From contig NZ_JOTP01000009.1 in assembly GCF_000715205.1 (NCBI RefSeq), positions 62,001 to 126,000 of the forward strand: DNA of 64,000 nucleotides, read 5' to 3'. Source of the DNA: Bacillus zhangzhouensis (GTDB taxonomy: Bacteria; Bacillota; Bacilli; Bacillales; Bacillaceae). Below the pieces are notes generated by a model that ran no database searches, was not told where the DNA came from, and saw only the letters and a program-made list of their open reading frames with translations. This document shows, piece by piece, positions 10,433-23,484 of this stretch (positions within the stretch are counted from its first letter, which is position 1; each line of letters begins with the position of its first letter). Made by a program: the position numbers and the translations under genes.

Positions 10433-10530
10433 TTTATAACTGACAGCTTGATTTTTCCCTGAACTGTACATGCTAAAACAGAGCCTGTTTTCGCGCTCAT
10501 GAGATTGAATTTGTACAGGGGGTTTTTCGT

Positions 10531-11148
10531 TTGAGACAAAAATGGCAAAAAACAATCGCATTAGTGCTTCTTCCTATTGGTTTAACTGCATGTGGTACAA
10601 ATGACAACGCGGGTGTAGATACTCGTCACAATCAATCAGGCCAGCCGGTTGGTTATCATTCGAATCAACGGGCGACAGACAACAACCAAGATCACCAAGG
10701 CCCAATTTCTGAGCTTATGGAAGGGATGAACGGAAATACAACGAATGTTGATTATCGTTCACGTCCTACGGAGGATCAAGTGAGAATGCCGCTTACTGGC
10801 GGAGATGGACGCTATAGTCATGGAGATATGAATTATCATAACCAAATGTCGTTCTCTGGCTACGATAAACAAGAGAACGTACAGCGTTCACGAAAAATTG
10901 CGAACCGTGTGAATAAAATGAACCACGTAGCAGACTCACAAGTGATGGTCACTGATGAAAATGTGTATATTGCGATTAAATCAGATGGACGCCTGACGGC
11001 AGAAGGCGTAACACAAATAGAAGAAGCAGCGACTCGTTATGCAGATGGAAGAGCTGTCCAAGTCATCAAAGACGAAGGAGCATTCACACGCTTCAGAGAT
11101 ATGAGAAAAACGCAATTTGAAACAGGCCAAACAGGCATGACCCGATAG
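10531..11148 (+). CDS. coxA: Spore cortex lipoprotein CoxA (YhcN/YlaJ family)
   Basis: A 205-residue lipoprotein: signal MRQKWQKTIALVLLP, lipobox LTAC with lipidated Cys21, then a Gln/Asn/His-rich linker and a C-terminal YhcN/YlaJ domain (about 110-200; ANRVNKMNHVADSQVMVT). In B. subtilis CoxA (YrbB) is a spore cortex protein encoded next to safA, as here. The start is TTG with CAGGGGG 9 nt upstream. The precise biochemical role is unknown. The gene is closed by a bidirectional hairpin. Confidence 0.88.
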   Translation: MRQKWQKTIALVLLPIGLTACGTNDNAGVDTRHNQSGQPVGYHSNQRATDNNQDHQGPISELMEGMNGNTTNVDYRSRPTEDQVRMPLTGGDGRYSHGDMNYHNQMSFSGYDKQENVQRSRKIANRVNKMNHVADSQVMVTDENVYIAIKSDGRLTAEGVTQIEEAATRYADGRAVQVIKDEGAFTRFRDMRKTQFETGQTGMTR

Positions 11149-11160
11149 TTGAATAAAATA

Positions 11161-11195
11161 AAAAAGGCTAAAGTTCATTACGAACTCTAGCCTTT
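11161..11195. terminator. Bidirectional terminator between coxA and the LysE-type gene
   Basis: AAAAAGGCTAAAGTTC pairs with GAACTCTAGCCTTTT around ATTAC; A- and T-rich flanks allow use from both strands. Confidence 0.85.
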
Positions 11196-11197
11196 TC

Positions 11198-11830
11198 TTA
11201 AAAATATACCTTGATGCCTATATAAAATTCGTAAAAGAAATAACAGCCAAATCCAAGTAATAAAATACCAGCAATAATGGATGTCCACTTGATCATTGTC
11301 CGATTCATCACTTTTCTTGTCAAAGACACAATTGTGAGAAGACCGAGGTCATGAAGAAGAATCCCTGCCAAAATACCGCCGGCAGCCAACATAAATTCAG
11401 ATGAATCAGTTTTAGTATAAGCATCTGCCAGTACAGCACCAAACACCGATACCCAGAACACAAGGTTTCCAGGGGATACTGCCACAAGCAAGCCGTTTCG
11501 GTAAGTTTTTGCGAATGATTTGTTGACTTTTTCTCCTGCTAAATGGATGTCTTGGTCCGCATTTTTAATGGAATCATATGCAAGAATCATCAAGAATACG
11601 GCCCCGATCAGCCAGAGCGGAATTTGGACAAACGGCAATGATAAAAACTGTGCGAACCCTGCATATAAAGCCAAGATGAGCAAGATATCTATTGTCATGC
11701 CGCCGGCTCCAACTGTTAAGCCATGAAAGAACCCGTTTTTTAACCCCTGCTTTGTCATTTCAACCGTGATCGCTCCAACAGGTAGAGCAATTGAGAATCC
11801 TACGACGATAAATGTTAGAAATGTTTGCAA
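11198..11830 (-). CDS. LysE/RhtB family amino acid exporter
   Basis: A 210-residue inner-membrane protein with about six hydrophobic segments. The N-terminus TFIVVGFSIALPVGAITVEM carries the LysE-family pattern (glycine and proline near the first helix), followed by GAGGMTIDILLILALYAGFA and, in the middle, AVSPGNLVFWVSVFGAVLA, matching the family motif SPGN. Such proteins export basic or neutral amino acids; the substrate here is unknown. I chose TTG at 11830 because AAGGAAG lies 10 nt upstream; a TTG 8 codons earlier (11854) has no SD. This gene is not at this place in B. subtilis. Confidence 0.85.
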   Translation of the reverse strand: MQTFLTFIVVGFSIALPVGAITVEMTKQGLKNGFFHGLTVGAGGMTIDILLILALYAGFAQFLSLPFVQIPLWLIGAVFLMILAYDSIKNADQDIHLAGEKVNKSFAKTYRNGLLVAVSPGNLVFWVSVFGAVLADAYTKTDSSEFMLAAGGILAGILLHDLGLLTIVSLTRKVMNRTMIKWTSIIAGILLLGFGCYFFYEFYIGIKVYF

Positions 11831-12067
11831 TCGACTAGAACTTCCTTTGAACAAATGGTTTGTATAAAAATTCTCCGTTTAGATTAATTATACATGATAG
11901 GATAAAAGGATCAATGATTATTTCTGTTTTGATCGAATTAAAGGGGAGAGCTGTTGTATAGAAGTTTGCATATCATGCTCATCGGTGTAGCTTGTAGGGG
12001 AAAGGAACTATTTTCCTGAATCTTCTTTTTTTCATATCGCCTCTATGATAAACTGATGTGGAAATCA

Positions 12068-12172
12068 ATAAGAGTGACTAGGGGTGCCCGCTAAGTGGGC
12101 TGAGAGAGAAGCTTAAGCTTCTTAACCCTTTGGACCTGATCTGGCTCGTACCAGCGTGGGGAAGTTGAAGAT
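12068..12172 (+). promoter_or_regulatory. TPP riboswitch (THI element)
   Basis: Shows the conserved thi-box parts: GGGGTGCCC near 12081, GGGCTGAGAG at about 12097-12106, and ACCTGATCTGG at 12134 running into CCAGCGTGGGGAAG. TPP binding should favour the downstream hairpin and switch thiC off. Upstream, 11831-12060 is intergenic, with a possible TATGAT -10 just before 12050 but no clear -35. Confidence 0.95.
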
Positions 12173-12194
12173 GATACGTGTGTCATATGAATGA

Positions 12195-14066
<1,872 letters not shown>

Positions 14067-14067
14067 A

Positions 14068-14102
14068 AAAGAACCTCGCACTTCTCTTGTGCGGGGTTTT
14101 TA
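14068..14102 (+). terminator. Terminator of thiC
   Basis: AACCTCGCAC pairs with GTGCGGGGTT around TTCTCTT, followed by T5. It also overlaps the 3' end of the small minus-strand gene at 14100. Confidence 0.85.
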
Positions 14103-14249
14103 TAAAACGGCTGAAAAGGCTTTTCTCACGAGATGGAAAAATGCTCTTACTGCAATCGCCATGATTTCCATACTCGGAATCAGGGCATCTGTTAAATGAA
14201 ACAAGACAGTTTGTCTCTCTGGAGATGTTCGTTTCTTTTTCTGTTTCAT
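14100..14249 (-). CDS. Small basic protein of unknown function (49 aa)
   Basis: A 49-residue reading frame, MKQKKKRTSPERQ at the start and AFFHLVRKAFSAVL at the end. The only direct support is a perfect SD: AAGGAGG, 8 nt before ATG. The N-terminus is strongly basic; the C-terminal two thirds form a possible amphipathic or membrane-associated helix. It is convergent with thiC and divergent from the next small gene. I do not recognise a family. It could be a small membrane-binding or regulatory peptide; function is unknown. Confidence 0.6.
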   Translation of the reverse strand: MKQKKKRTSPERQTVLFHLTDALIPSMEIMAIAVRAFFHLVRKAFSAVL

Positions 14250-14440
14250 GAAGACAGCCTCCTTTCTAAACAATATACTTCTTTACAGATTAGAGAGATA
14301 GAGATGTTGTGTGAATTTAAACAAAATTTAAACTTCTTGCGTTTGGAAGGAAAGAAGGAGGGGAAACGAGTTGAATAGAGAATGAATGAAAAGAGCTGAC
14401 CTTACCAGTTAGCGAACAAGAAAGAGTGGAAGGTGATCTT

Positions 14441-14623
14441 ATGATGAAAGTATTCAAGGTAACATTTCATATGAACAATGGGGAAGTGCTTGATTTCGAG
14501 CTAAAACGTCCAGCTACCTACGATGTGTATAAAAAAATTGAGGAATCCAATCAATGGTTTAAGCTGAATAATGAAATCATTAACCTATTAAATGTCAATA
14601 GCATTCATGTAGAAACAGAATAA
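14441..14623 (+). CDS. Small protein of unknown function (60 aa)
   Basis: A 60-residue product, MMKVFKVTFHMNNGEVLDFE at the start, predicted as beta-rich with a short helix (YDVYKKIEES). ATG at 14441 has GGAAGGTGATC just upstream; an in-frame GTG at 14426 lies before this SD. It stands alone between two hairpins. The opening resembles small single-domain proteins with a beta-hairpin start, but I do not recognise a named family. Upstream 14250-14440 holds only an AT-rich stretch with inverted TTTAAA (14316-14332). Confidence 0.65.
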   Translation: MMKVFKVTFHMNNGEVLDFELKRPATYDVYKKIEESNQWFKLNNEIINLLNVNSIHVETE

Positions 14624-14626
14624 AAC

Positions 14627-14658
14627 AAAAAAGCCGCTCGGAAGGAGAGCGGCTTTCA
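14627..14658. terminator. Bidirectional hairpin between the 60-aa gene and yrzF
   Basis: AAAGCCGCTC pairs with GAGCGGCTTT. On the minus strand it is followed by T6, so it terminates yrzF; on the plus strand the T-run is short (TTTCATT). Confidence 0.8.
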
Positions 14659-15303
14659 TTATGCAGAGAAATCATTTCGGTTGTTAAGCTGGCCGCGGGA
14701 GAACCAGTTCTTTTTATACAAATAGGCAATCACTTCAAGCCACAGACGCGGCGCTTTTTTAGGGAAAAAAGGTTTTTGGTAATAGACATAAGCAGCTTTT
14801 AAATCATCCCATTGATGACATGTTTTCGTTTGGGTGAAGCGGGCAACGTCGATTACCTTCACGAGCCCTTCCTTTGTTAAGATCAGGTTGCGCAGATGGA
14901 TATCTGAAGGGTTTAACCCTTTATCACGTGCTTCTTCTAGCGCCTCATCTACTTGTTCAATCATTTGTTTCTTGATCGGAATCCCCTTTGTCAGGCATTC
15001 ATAGAATGTGTGACCTTTTATATATTCCATTAAAATATACTGATCCCCAGACTCATAAATCTCAGGGTAGTAAGACGAACCGGAAAGTTTTTCATATATT
15101 GCTGCCTCTTTGCGGGCAATGTGTTGATAAGAGGGAAAAAAGACTTTTAACGCCATTTTCTTGCCGTCTTTTTTATATGAAAATACATAAGCACTTCTTC
15201 CTTTGCCGCACAGCTCAAGCTCTGCCGATTTTAAGGCGAGCTTATTAAAACGTTTTTCTTCATGATACTGAATCGATTCGGCTAATCTTTTGACATCTGA
15301 CAT
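14659..15303 (-). CDS. yrzF: Protein kinase-like protein YrzF
   Basis: A 214-residue protein with an eukaryotic-like kinase fold. Visible elements are the ATP-binding lysine in MALKVF, a helix-C type glutamate in KEAAIYEKL, a degenerate catalytic loop SDIHLRNLIL (Asp and Asn kept, HRD arginine missing) and DVARF replacing DFG (Asp kept). It is similar to B. subtilis YrzF; the substrate is unknown and activity may be atypical. ATG at 15303 is preceded by AAGGTG; upstream in-frame starts lack an SD. It is divergent from bofC. Confidence 0.8.
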   Translation of the reverse strand: MSDVKRLAESIQYHEEKRFNKLALKSAELELCGKGRSAYVFSYKKDGKKMALKVFFPSYQHIARKEAAIYEKLSGSSYYPEIYESGDQYILMEYIKGHTFYECLTKGIPIKKQMIEQVDEALEEARDKGLNPSDIHLRNLILTKEGLVKVIDVARFTQTKTCHQWDDLKAAYVYYQKPFFPKKAPRLWLEVIAYLYKKNWFSRGQLNNRNDFSA

Positions 15304-15465
15304 TGACTTCACCTTCTTTGGTTTCAGTTTATGCGGCTGAAAAACGAATGATGAAAAAACCGTTTCATTCGATAAAGCAATGGATTGTATAAAACATAAC
15401 ATTTACGAATGAAGGATACAATGAAAGACTCTTAAAACGAGTCCATGTAATCGGTTTGGTTAATG

Positions 15466-15494
15466 TTTAGAAAAATGGGTCAAACTACATATGT
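15466..15494 (+). promoter_or_regulatory. Possible forespore promoter of bofC
   Basis: GGTCAAACTA matches the sigma-F -10 pattern GGnnAnAnTR, with a GTTAA -35-like element about 14 bp upstream. B. subtilis bofC is known to be forespore-expressed. The -35 match is weak, so this is tentative. Confidence 0.35.
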
Positions 15495-15530
15495 CATGCA
15501 TCGATCTTATGTTCTAAAGAGGTGTAAATA

Positions 15531-16043
15531 GTGAAAGTGAAGATGAAACGTTTCGTTACAGGACTTATCATGACAAGTGTTCTTTTTTCCGCTGCGGATA
15601 TGGAAGGAAAAGAACACTTGCAAAAGCAGTCAAACACCATCAACGTTCAGCTTGAAAAAGTCTATCTAGACGGCGATGTGAGTATTGAAAGACACCGGGC
15701 ATCATTAGAAGACAAAGACACATTTTGGACGCAGTATAAAGGCTGGACGCTCGTGGAACAACAAGAGGATTTTGCCCTTTTTAGAAAACAAATTGATGAT
15801 ATCTCTCCATTAAGTAAAGCAAATGGATATATCGGATTATCAGAGGACGGTGTCATTTCTACGTTTCATGGAAGGCCAGGCGACTGGGCGGAGCCTATTC
15901 ACCTCTTCTTTCAAATTGATACGTCCCGTTTAGAAAGTCATGTGGAGGAGCAGCTTGAACAAGGCATTCCTTTTCGAACAAAAGATGAATTTGAGCATGT
16001 GCTTGAAGTCATGAAACCTTACCGAAATGAAATATCGTTTTAA
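15531..16043 (+). CDS. bofC: Sporulation checkpoint protein BofC
   Basis: BofC is secreted by the forespore into the intermembrane space and delays SpoIVB signalling that activates pro-sigma-K processing. The 170-residue product has a short basic/hydrophobic N-terminal export segment (1-22), then the conserved body: VQLEKVYLDGDVSIE, GWTLVEQ, DDISPLSKANGYIGLS, GVISTFHGRPG and the C-terminal GIPFRTKDEFE. Length equals that of B. subtilis. The start is GTG with AAAGAGGTG upstream. A hairpin terminator follows. Confidence 0.93.
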   Translation: MKVKMKRFVTGLIMTSVLFSAADMEGKEHLQKQSNTINVQLEKVYLDGDVSIERHRASLEDKDTFWTQYKGWTLVEQQEDFALFRKQIDDISPLSKANGYIGLSEDGVISTFHGRPGDWAEPIHLFFQIDTSRLESHVEEQLEQGIPFRTKDEFEHVLEVMKPYRNEISF

Positions 16044-16052
16044 AAGCGTGTG

Positions 16053-16088
16053 ACAGCTTGCTGGTGTGAAGACCGCAAGCTGTTTTTC
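16053..16088 (+). terminator. Terminator of bofC
   Basis: ACAGCTTGC pairs with GCAAGCTGT, followed by T5. Confidence 0.8.
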
Positions 16089-16157
16089 ATGGTTGCACCG
16101 TAAAAATGGATTGAGCGAACGTATGTTAACTTTTATTGCGGTTTTCTCTTCGATTTA

Positions 16158-16166
16158 TGTTACAAT
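16158..16166 (+). promoter_or_regulatory. Extended -10 promoter of ruvA
   Basis: TG one base before TACAAT (16161-16166) gives an extended -10; the -35 region is poor. It lies 27 bp before the ruvA GTG, so ruvA-ruvB-yrzS and probably queA-tgt-yajC start here. Confidence 0.55.
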
Positions 16167-16192
16167 GAAGAACAGTCAAAGAGGTGAAAACG

Positions 16193-16798
16193 GTGATAGA
16201 GTTTGTGAAAGGGACCATTGATTATGTGTGCCCGCAATATGTTGTCATTGAAAACGGCGGAGTGGGATATCAAGTCTATACCCCAAACCCGTTTATCTAT
16301 CAAGTAAATAAACAAGAAACGATTTATACGTATCATTACATAAAGGAAGACGCGTTTTCGTTATATGGATTTCAAACACGAGAAGAAAAAGCGTTGTTCA
16401 CAAAACTGTTAAATGTCACAGGGATTGGACCAAAGGGCGCACTTGCGATCCTTGCTTCCGGTGATCCTGGCGCTGTCATTTCAGCGATAGAACGTGAGGA
16501 TGAAGCATTCCTTATTAAATTCCCTGGCGTTGGCAAAAAAACAGCCCGTCAGATCATTCTTGATCTAAAAGGAAAGCTTGCAGATGTGGTGCCAGAAATG
16601 ATTGGCAACTTATTTAATCACGAGGATCATATTCAGGTCGAAACGCAGCAAACCGCTTTAGATGAAGCGCTTGAAGCCTTAAATGTTCTTGGATATGGTG
16701 ATCGTGAAATCAAAAAGGTTCTTCCATTATTAAAAGAAGAGAAGAATCTCACAACCGATCAATATGTGAAAAAAGCTTTACAAAAAATGTTGAAATAG
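16193..16798 (+). CDS. ruvA: Holliday junction branch migration protein RuvA
   Basis: RuvA tetramers bind four-way junctions and load RuvB. The 201-residue protein has the N-terminal OB fold (1-62), two helix-hairpin-helix motifs ([13 protein letters not shown] and [14 protein letters not shown]) and the C-terminal RuvB-binding domain ([18 protein letters not shown]). I chose GTG at 16193 (MIEFVKG) because GAGGTG is 5-11 nt upstream; a GTG three codons earlier lies within that SD. ruvB follows after 11 bp. Confidence 0.96.
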   Translation: MIEFVKGTIDYVCPQYVVIENGGVGYQVYTPNPFIYQVNKQETIYTYHYIKEDAFSLYGFQTREEKALFTKLLNVTGIGPKGALAILASGDPGAVISAIEREDEAFLIKFPGVGKKTARQIILDLKGKLADVVPEMIGNLFNHEDHIQVETQQTALDEALEALNVLGYGDREIKKVLPLLKEEKNLTTDQYVKKALQKMLK

Positions 16799-16809
16799 GG
16801 TGATGTCTC

Positions 16810-17814
16810 ATGGATGAACGGCTCGTCTCAACTGAAGCAGACAACCATGAATCAGCCATTGAGCAAAGTCTGCGGCCTCAGACGCTTAGCCAATATATTG
16901 GTCAGCGAAAAGTAAAGGATAATCTCAGCGTGTTTATTGAAGCTGCCAGGATGAGGCAGGAAACGCTTGATCACGTCCTTTTATATGGACCGCCTGGACT
17001 AGGGAAAACAACGCTTGCGTCGATCATTGCCAATGAAATGAATGTTCAGCTGCGTACAACGTCTGGACCAGCGATTGAGCGTCCTGGAGATTTGGCGGCT
17101 ATCTTGACATCTCTTGAACCTGGCGATGTTTTGTTTATTGATGAAATTCATCGCTTGCAGCGCTCAATTGAGGAAGTGCTATATCCTGCGATGGAGGATT
17201 TTTGTCTAGATATCGTCATTGGAAAAGGAGATACAGCGCGCTCTGTACGGCTTGATTTACCGCCATTTACACTTGTAGGTGCTACGACCCGTGTTGGGCT
17301 TTTAACAGCGCCGCTTCGTGATAGGTTTGGGGTACATGCAAGATTGGAATACTATGAGCAAAGAGATTTGGCTCACATTGTAGCAAGAACAGCCGAGCTG
17401 TTCGAGATTGGGATCGACATTCGCTCAGCTGAAGAGATAGCGAGACGTTCTCGGGGAACGCCGAGGGTCGCCAATCGTTTACTCAGGAGAGTAAGAGATT
17501 TTGCGCAGGTGCTTGGGAATCATGCCATTACACAAGACATTGCCGAAGATGCCCTTGAGCGTCTCCAAGTCGACAGGCTGGGACTGGATCATATAGACCA
17601 CAAGCTGCTTTTAAGTATGATTGAAAAATTTAGAGGCGGTCCTGTTGGACTTGATACGATATCAGCGACAATTGGAGAAGAATCACATACGATTGAAGAT
17701 GTGTACGAACCGTATTTGCTGCAAATTGGTTTTCTGCAAAGAACGCCAAGAGGCCGGGTCGTCACAAGAGAAGCGTATGAACATTTTCATATGGAGGTTC
17801 CGATTCGTGACTGA
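16810..17814 (+). CDS. ruvB: Holliday junction DNA helicase RuvB
   Basis: AAA+ motor of branch migration. The 334-residue protein has Walker [10 protein letters not shown], Walker B FIDEIHRL, sensor 1 GATTRVG, the arginine finger region APLRDRFG, and a C-terminal winged helix ([24 protein letters not shown]) contacting DNA. The start ATG follows an AGGGTGATG SD. Its last codons overlap the start of yrzS by 8 bp, indicating coupling. Confidence 0.97.
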   Translation: MDERLVSTEADNHESAIEQSLRPQTLSQYIGQRKVKDNLSVFIEAARMRQETLDHVLLYGPPGLGKTTLASIIANEMNVQLRTTSGPAIERPGDLAAILTSLEPGDVLFIDEIHRLQRSIEEVLYPAMEDFCLDIVIGKGDTARSVRLDLPPFTLVGATTRVGLLTAPLRDRFGVHARLEYYEQRDLAHIVARTAELFEIGIDIRSAEEIARRSRGTPRVANRLLRRVRDFAQVLGNHAITQDIAEDALERLQVDRLGLDHIDHKLLLSMIEKFRGGPVGLDTISATIGEESHTIEDVYEPYLLQIGFLQRTPRGRVVTREAYEHFHMEVPIRD

Positions 17815-18007
17815 ATTCCCTAAAATATTGATGATTTTAGGTGGTGTCCTTTTTGCCGCAGGCTTATTGTTTCAATTGGTTGGTAGGCTTCCAGGTGATA
17901 TTTTTGTGAAAAAAGGAAATGTGACGTTCTTTTTTCCCGTGATTACGTGCATTGTCATTAGCATCGTACTAACCATTTTACTCAATATCTTTGGACGGAT
18001 GAAATAA
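17807..18007 (+). CDS. yrzS: DUF2905 membrane protein YrzS
   Basis: A 66-residue protein with two transmembrane helices (about 5-24 and 42-60) joined by the basic turn [19 protein letters not shown], the hallmark of DUF2905. Function unknown. GTG overlaps the ruvB stop, as in B. subtilis, where yrzS also lies between ruvB and queA. Conserved coupling with ruvB/queA suggests co-expression rather than a shared pathway. Confidence 0.88.
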   Translation: MTEFPKILMILGGVLFAAGLLFQLVGRLPGDIFVKKGNVTFFFPVITCIVISIVLTILLNIFGRMK

Positions 18008-18041
18008 CGTTAACTAGTTAATTACAGAATAGGTGAAGGAA

Positions 18042-20247
<2,206 letters not shown>

Positions 20248-20294
20248 CGCATAAACGAAAGGCTTTACAATCATTTAGAAAGGGGTGAGATAGA

Positions 20295-20561
20295 ATGGAT
20301 GGTGGTATGGGTTCAATCATTATGATTGTTGTCATGTTTGCTGTGCTTTACTTCTTGTTAATTCGTCCACAGCAAAAGCAACAAAAATCTGTGCGTCAGA
20401 TGCAGCAATCTTTATCAAAAGGCGATAAAATCGTTACAATCGGTGGTTTACACGGTGAAATCGACTCAATTGATGAATCAAAAGTGGTCATCAAAACAAG
20501 CGAAAACAACCGTTTAACTTTCGACCGTCGTGCTATTAGAGAATTAGCTGACAAAGGCTAA
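20295..20561 (+). CDS. yajC: Preprotein translocase subunit YajC
   Basis: An 88-residue single-span membrane protein (helix about 6-24, IIMIVVMFAVLYFLLIRPQQ) with the charged cytosolic YajC domain (GDKIVTIGGLHGEI). It associates with SecDF and the Sec translocon. AAAGGGGTGAGA precedes the ATG. It ends the ruvA-yajC gene run at a terminator; secDF is only 3.3 kb downstream. Confidence 0.95.
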   Translation: MDGGMGSIIMIVVMFAVLYFLLIRPQQKQQKSVRQMQQSLSKGDKIVTIGGLHGEIDSIDESKVVIKTSENNRLTFDRRAIRELADKG

Positions 20562-20580
20562 TCCTCCAATACATAGCCAT

Positions 20581-20614
20581 AAAAAAAGAGCGAATCATAT
20601 CGCTCTTTTTTTAT
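20581..20614. terminator. Bidirectional terminator between yajC and yrzE
   Basis: AAAAAGAGCGA pairs with TCGCTCTTTTT around ATCATA, with A- and T-runs on the two sides. It lies between convergent genes. Confidence 0.85.
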
Positions 20615-20988
20615 TTGCCTCGGAGATTGACCCCAATCATTCCCCCTAGCATACATATCCCCAAAAAGGCAGCATGATAGATGAATTGCTCTGGTGAAAA
20701 AGTTTTCCCAAACCCTAAATACTGAAATAAGAATACAGTAAGAGAAAAGATAAAAGAAGTGATAGCACCAATGAGCCAGCCTCGTTCCTTTGCTTTCCCC
20801 CCAGAAATGATCCCTCCTAAAAAAAATGCCACGAAGGACAAAATCATAATCATCCATTTAAACGATGATTCCTGCATACTTGTAAAGGTAAGCATGAGTG
20901 ATACAAGTAAGCTTGTGACAATCATCACGACAAAAATGGCAATTAAGCCAGATAAAATGCCTCTTCCTATTTGTTTCGTTTCCTGCAT
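20611..20988 (-). CDS. yrzE: TIGR04086 family membrane protein YrzE
   Basis: A 125-residue protein with four predicted transmembrane helices (about 9-32, 42-63, 68-91, 98-122), and the motif GGIISGGKAKERGWLIGA in the middle, typical of the TIGR04086 group. Function unknown; similar to B. subtilis YrzE at the same locus. GGAGAGGAG precedes the ATG. It is divergent from yrbG, and the 165-bp gap between them holds no clear promoter. Confidence 0.82.
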   Translation of the reverse strand: MQETKQIGRGILSGLIAIFVVMIVTSLLVSLMLTFTSMQESSFKWMIMILSFVAFFLGGIISGGKAKERGWLIGAITSFIFSLTVFLFQYLGFGKTFSPEQFIYHAAFLGICMLGGMIGVNLRGK

Positions 20989-21153
20989 GTGATTCGTCTC
21001 CTCTCCAATTGACCGAAGCTTGTCTTTTACTAAAATGTATTCACGACGAAGAAAAAATAGACATGTTTCTCACAATAAAAATAGAGGCTTTCTTTTCTAC
21101 ATAAATAAAGTGTTTTGACACAAGCTATGTTGGAGAAGGAGGGTTTACATCAC

Positions 21154-21816
21154 ATGCAGGACATCTTAATCATCTCCATGAGAACGGTCATTTTATATTT
21201 TCTCATTTGGTTTATCTTTCGTTTAATGGGAAAGAGAGAGATTGGAGAACTTAGTATTTTAGATCTTGTCATTTTTATGATGATCGCTGAAATTGCGGTG
21301 CTGGCGATAGAAGAAGTAGAGGATCATATGTTACATACGGTATGGCCGATCCTGCTGTTAACCTTCATTCAAATCACACTTGCCTACCTCTCGTTAAAGT
21401 TTCAAGGGGTTCGGCGCTTTCTCGACGGCAAGCCAACCTTGATCATCATCAATGGAAAAATAGACGAGGGTGCGATGAGAAAACAGCGATACAATTTTGA
21501 TGATCTGCTTATTCAATTAAGAGAAAATAACATCGATAGTATTCAGGATGTCTCATACGCCATCTTAGAGCCATCAGGAAAGCTCGCCGTTGTCGAAAAA
21601 GAAAATAAGGACACACATGCCGCGCTTGAGCTTCCTCTTATTGCAGACGGTATTGTGCAGCATGACCACCTTAAGCAAATTAATCAAAATGAACAGTGGC
21701 TGAAAGATGAGCTTGCCAAAAGAGGCTATCATGACCTTGACCAAATCTCCTACTGTAGCTTTAACCAAAAGACTTTTTATATTGATTTGAAAGATGAAGT
21801 GATCAAGAAGAGATGA
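21154..21816 (+). CDS. yrbG: DUF421 (YetF-like) membrane protein YrbG
   Basis: A 220-residue protein with three N-terminal transmembrane helices (about 5-23, 36-52, 58-78) and a cytosolic DUF421 domain ([40 protein letters not shown]). YetF-like proteins are part of spore membranes in some Bacilli; the role of YrbG is unknown. I chose ATG at 21154 with AGGAGGG 10 nt upstream. It is convergent with spoVB with a 1-bp gap and no hairpin, so the two 3' ends overlap. Confidence 0.85.
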   Translation: MQDILIISMRTVILYFLIWFIFRLMGKREIGELSILDLVIFMMIAEIAVLAIEEVEDHMLHTVWPILLLTFIQITLAYLSLKFQGVRRFLDGKPTLIIINGKIDEGAMRKQRYNFDDLLIQLRENNIDSIQDVSYAILEPSGKLAVVEKENKDTHAALELPLIADGIVQHDHLKQINQNEQWLKDELAKRGYHDLDQISYCSFNQKTFYIDLKDEVIKKR

Positions 21817-21817
21817 G

Positions 21818-23368
21818 CTAAAGCAGCTTCCCGATAAATGGGATGCGGCGCAGCTCTTCTCGTTTCACTAACCCAAGACAGATTAATAGAATGACATACA
21901 AGATGCATGTGACAAAGATCAGCATCACAAGCTCAAGAGGGGCAGAAAAGAGTCCGGTGACTTGAGACTTCAGCCATAAGCTGACAGCTCCTGTGCCTAT
22001 GATCACAAGGACGCATATACCATATTCCTTCAATGGTAAATGAATAGTCAGAACCTTTCCAACAGTTGCCGCATGGAGCAATGTGACAAGGACGATGCCG
22101 ATCAATATCGCAAGTGCTGCGCCCATAATGCCAAAGCTCGGCTGGGAAGCAAGGACGAAGATCATCCCTGTTTTGACAACAGCACCTATCAGGCTATTGG
22201 TCATGGCTGCACCAGCTAAATTCAATGCTTGAAGGACAGCTTGAAGCGGACCTTGAAAATAATATAGCAGAAAAAATGGTGCCATGAATTTCACATAGAT
22301 GGCCGCATGCGATGAACCATACATGAAGAGCGTTAAATCTTCTGCATAAACGAAAAGAATAATACATGAAATTCCTCCGCTGAGTAAACAAAGGCGCATC
22401 GCCTGCTTCAGCCGGTATTCCACCGTTTTGCGTTTGTTCTGCTCCATTCCTTCACTAATCGCCGGGACTAGTGCGGTGGAGAGTGAATACGTAATAAAAC
22501 TAGGTAGTGTCAAAAGGGTCAGCGCAAGCCCGGTCAACTCACCATACTGTCTTGTCGCTTCAACAGCTGCATATCCAGCAATGGCAAGGCTTTGCGCGAC
22601 AACAATCGGCTCTAAAAACCACGAAATATTGCCGATGAAACGGCTGCCTGTCGTTGGCAGGGCAATACTCATTAGCTGTTTAAATGTGTCCTTCCCGTCA
22701 TGAATCGCCTTGAAAAATCGTTTTCGAATACGGATGGTTTTTTTATAACGGAAGGCGATCAGTAAGTAAGCAAGTGAAATCATCTCTCCAATAACAGATG
22801 AAATCATGGCACCGGCTGCCGCATATTCAATCCCATAAGGAAGGAAAGCCGTTGTACATACCGCCACAAGAGAAATTCTTGCGACCTGTTCCAGCACTTG
22901 AGATATCGCAAGTGGACTCATCTGCTGTCTTCCTTGGAAATATCCTCTTAACACACTGGAGATGGCGATGACCGGTACGACTGGTGTAATGGCAAGCAGT
23001 GGATAGACCGTTCTAGGATCTGTCAGCATATTTTCCGCCATAATGGGTGCAAACCATAAAAAGAGCGGTGTGAAAATAAGGCTGAGTGTTCCTGTTATCG
23101 CAAGGGACATAACCAGAATGCGTTTTGTTTTCTGTTTGTCACCTCGGGCTTCTGCTTCTGCGACAAGCTTACTGATGGCGACAGGCAGTCCGAATTGTGT
23201 CAGCGTCACAGCTAGAAAAAAGGTAGGTGCAGCCATCATATAAAGCCCGACCCCTTCTTCACCAATGAACCGTGCGATGACAATTCGATTGACAAAACCC
23301 AATATTCTCGTGATAAAACCTGCTAAAATTAAAATAATTGTCCCCTTTAAAAACGTTTGCTTCGTCAA
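21818..23368 (-). CDS. spoVB: Stage V sporulation protein B (MVF/MATE-type flippase)
   Basis: Polytopic membrane protein required for spore cortex synthesis, thought to flip lipid II or another polysaccharide precursor. The 516-residue product has about 14 transmembrane helices; conserved stretches include LGFVNRIVIARFIGEEGVG, SVLRGYFQGRQ, QYGELTGLALTLLTLPSF and LYYFQGPLQAVLQALNLAG. I chose TTG at 23368 (MTKQTFLKG), with AGGTGA 7 nt upstream, matching the B. subtilis start; ORF extension upstream lacks an SD. It is divergent from comN. Confidence 0.94.
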   Translation of the reverse strand: MTKQTFLKGTIILILAGFITRILGFVNRIVIARFIGEEGVGLYMMAAPTFFLAVTLTQFGLPVAISKLVAEAEARGDKQKTKRILVMSLAITGTLSLIFTPLFLWFAPIMAENMLTDPRTVYPLLAITPVVPVIAISSVLRGYFQGRQQMSPLAISQVLEQVARISLVAVCTTAFLPYGIEYAAAGAMISSVIGEMISLAYLLIAFRYKKTIRIRKRFFKAIHDGKDTFKQLMSIALPTTGSRFIGNISWFLEPIVVAQSLAIAGYAAVEATRQYGELTGLALTLLTLPSFITYSLSTALVPAISEGMEQNKRKTVEYRLKQAMRLCLLSGGISCIILFVYAEDLTLFMYGSSHAAIYVKFMAPFFLLYYFQGPLQAVLQALNLAGAAMTNSLIGAVVKTGMIFVLASQPSFGIMGAALAILIGIVLVTLLHAATVGKVLTIHLPLKEYGICVLVIIGTGAVSLWLKSQVTGLFSAPLELVMLIFVTCILYVILLICLGLVKREELRRIPFIGKLL

Positions 23369-23484
23369 ATCAAAGATCACCTGCCTTCTCAAACGACATA
23401 GAATCATATACAATAAGATATGCGTGTATATCGTCCAAGCATGACAAGTCTCTCGATAAAAAACTGAAAAGGGGGAGCCTCACA

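Noticed and set aside
16044-16088. AGCGTGTGACAG after bofC as a fragment of the repeat element
   Set aside because: Similarity covers about 10 bp only and the sequence is part of a normal terminator hairpin.
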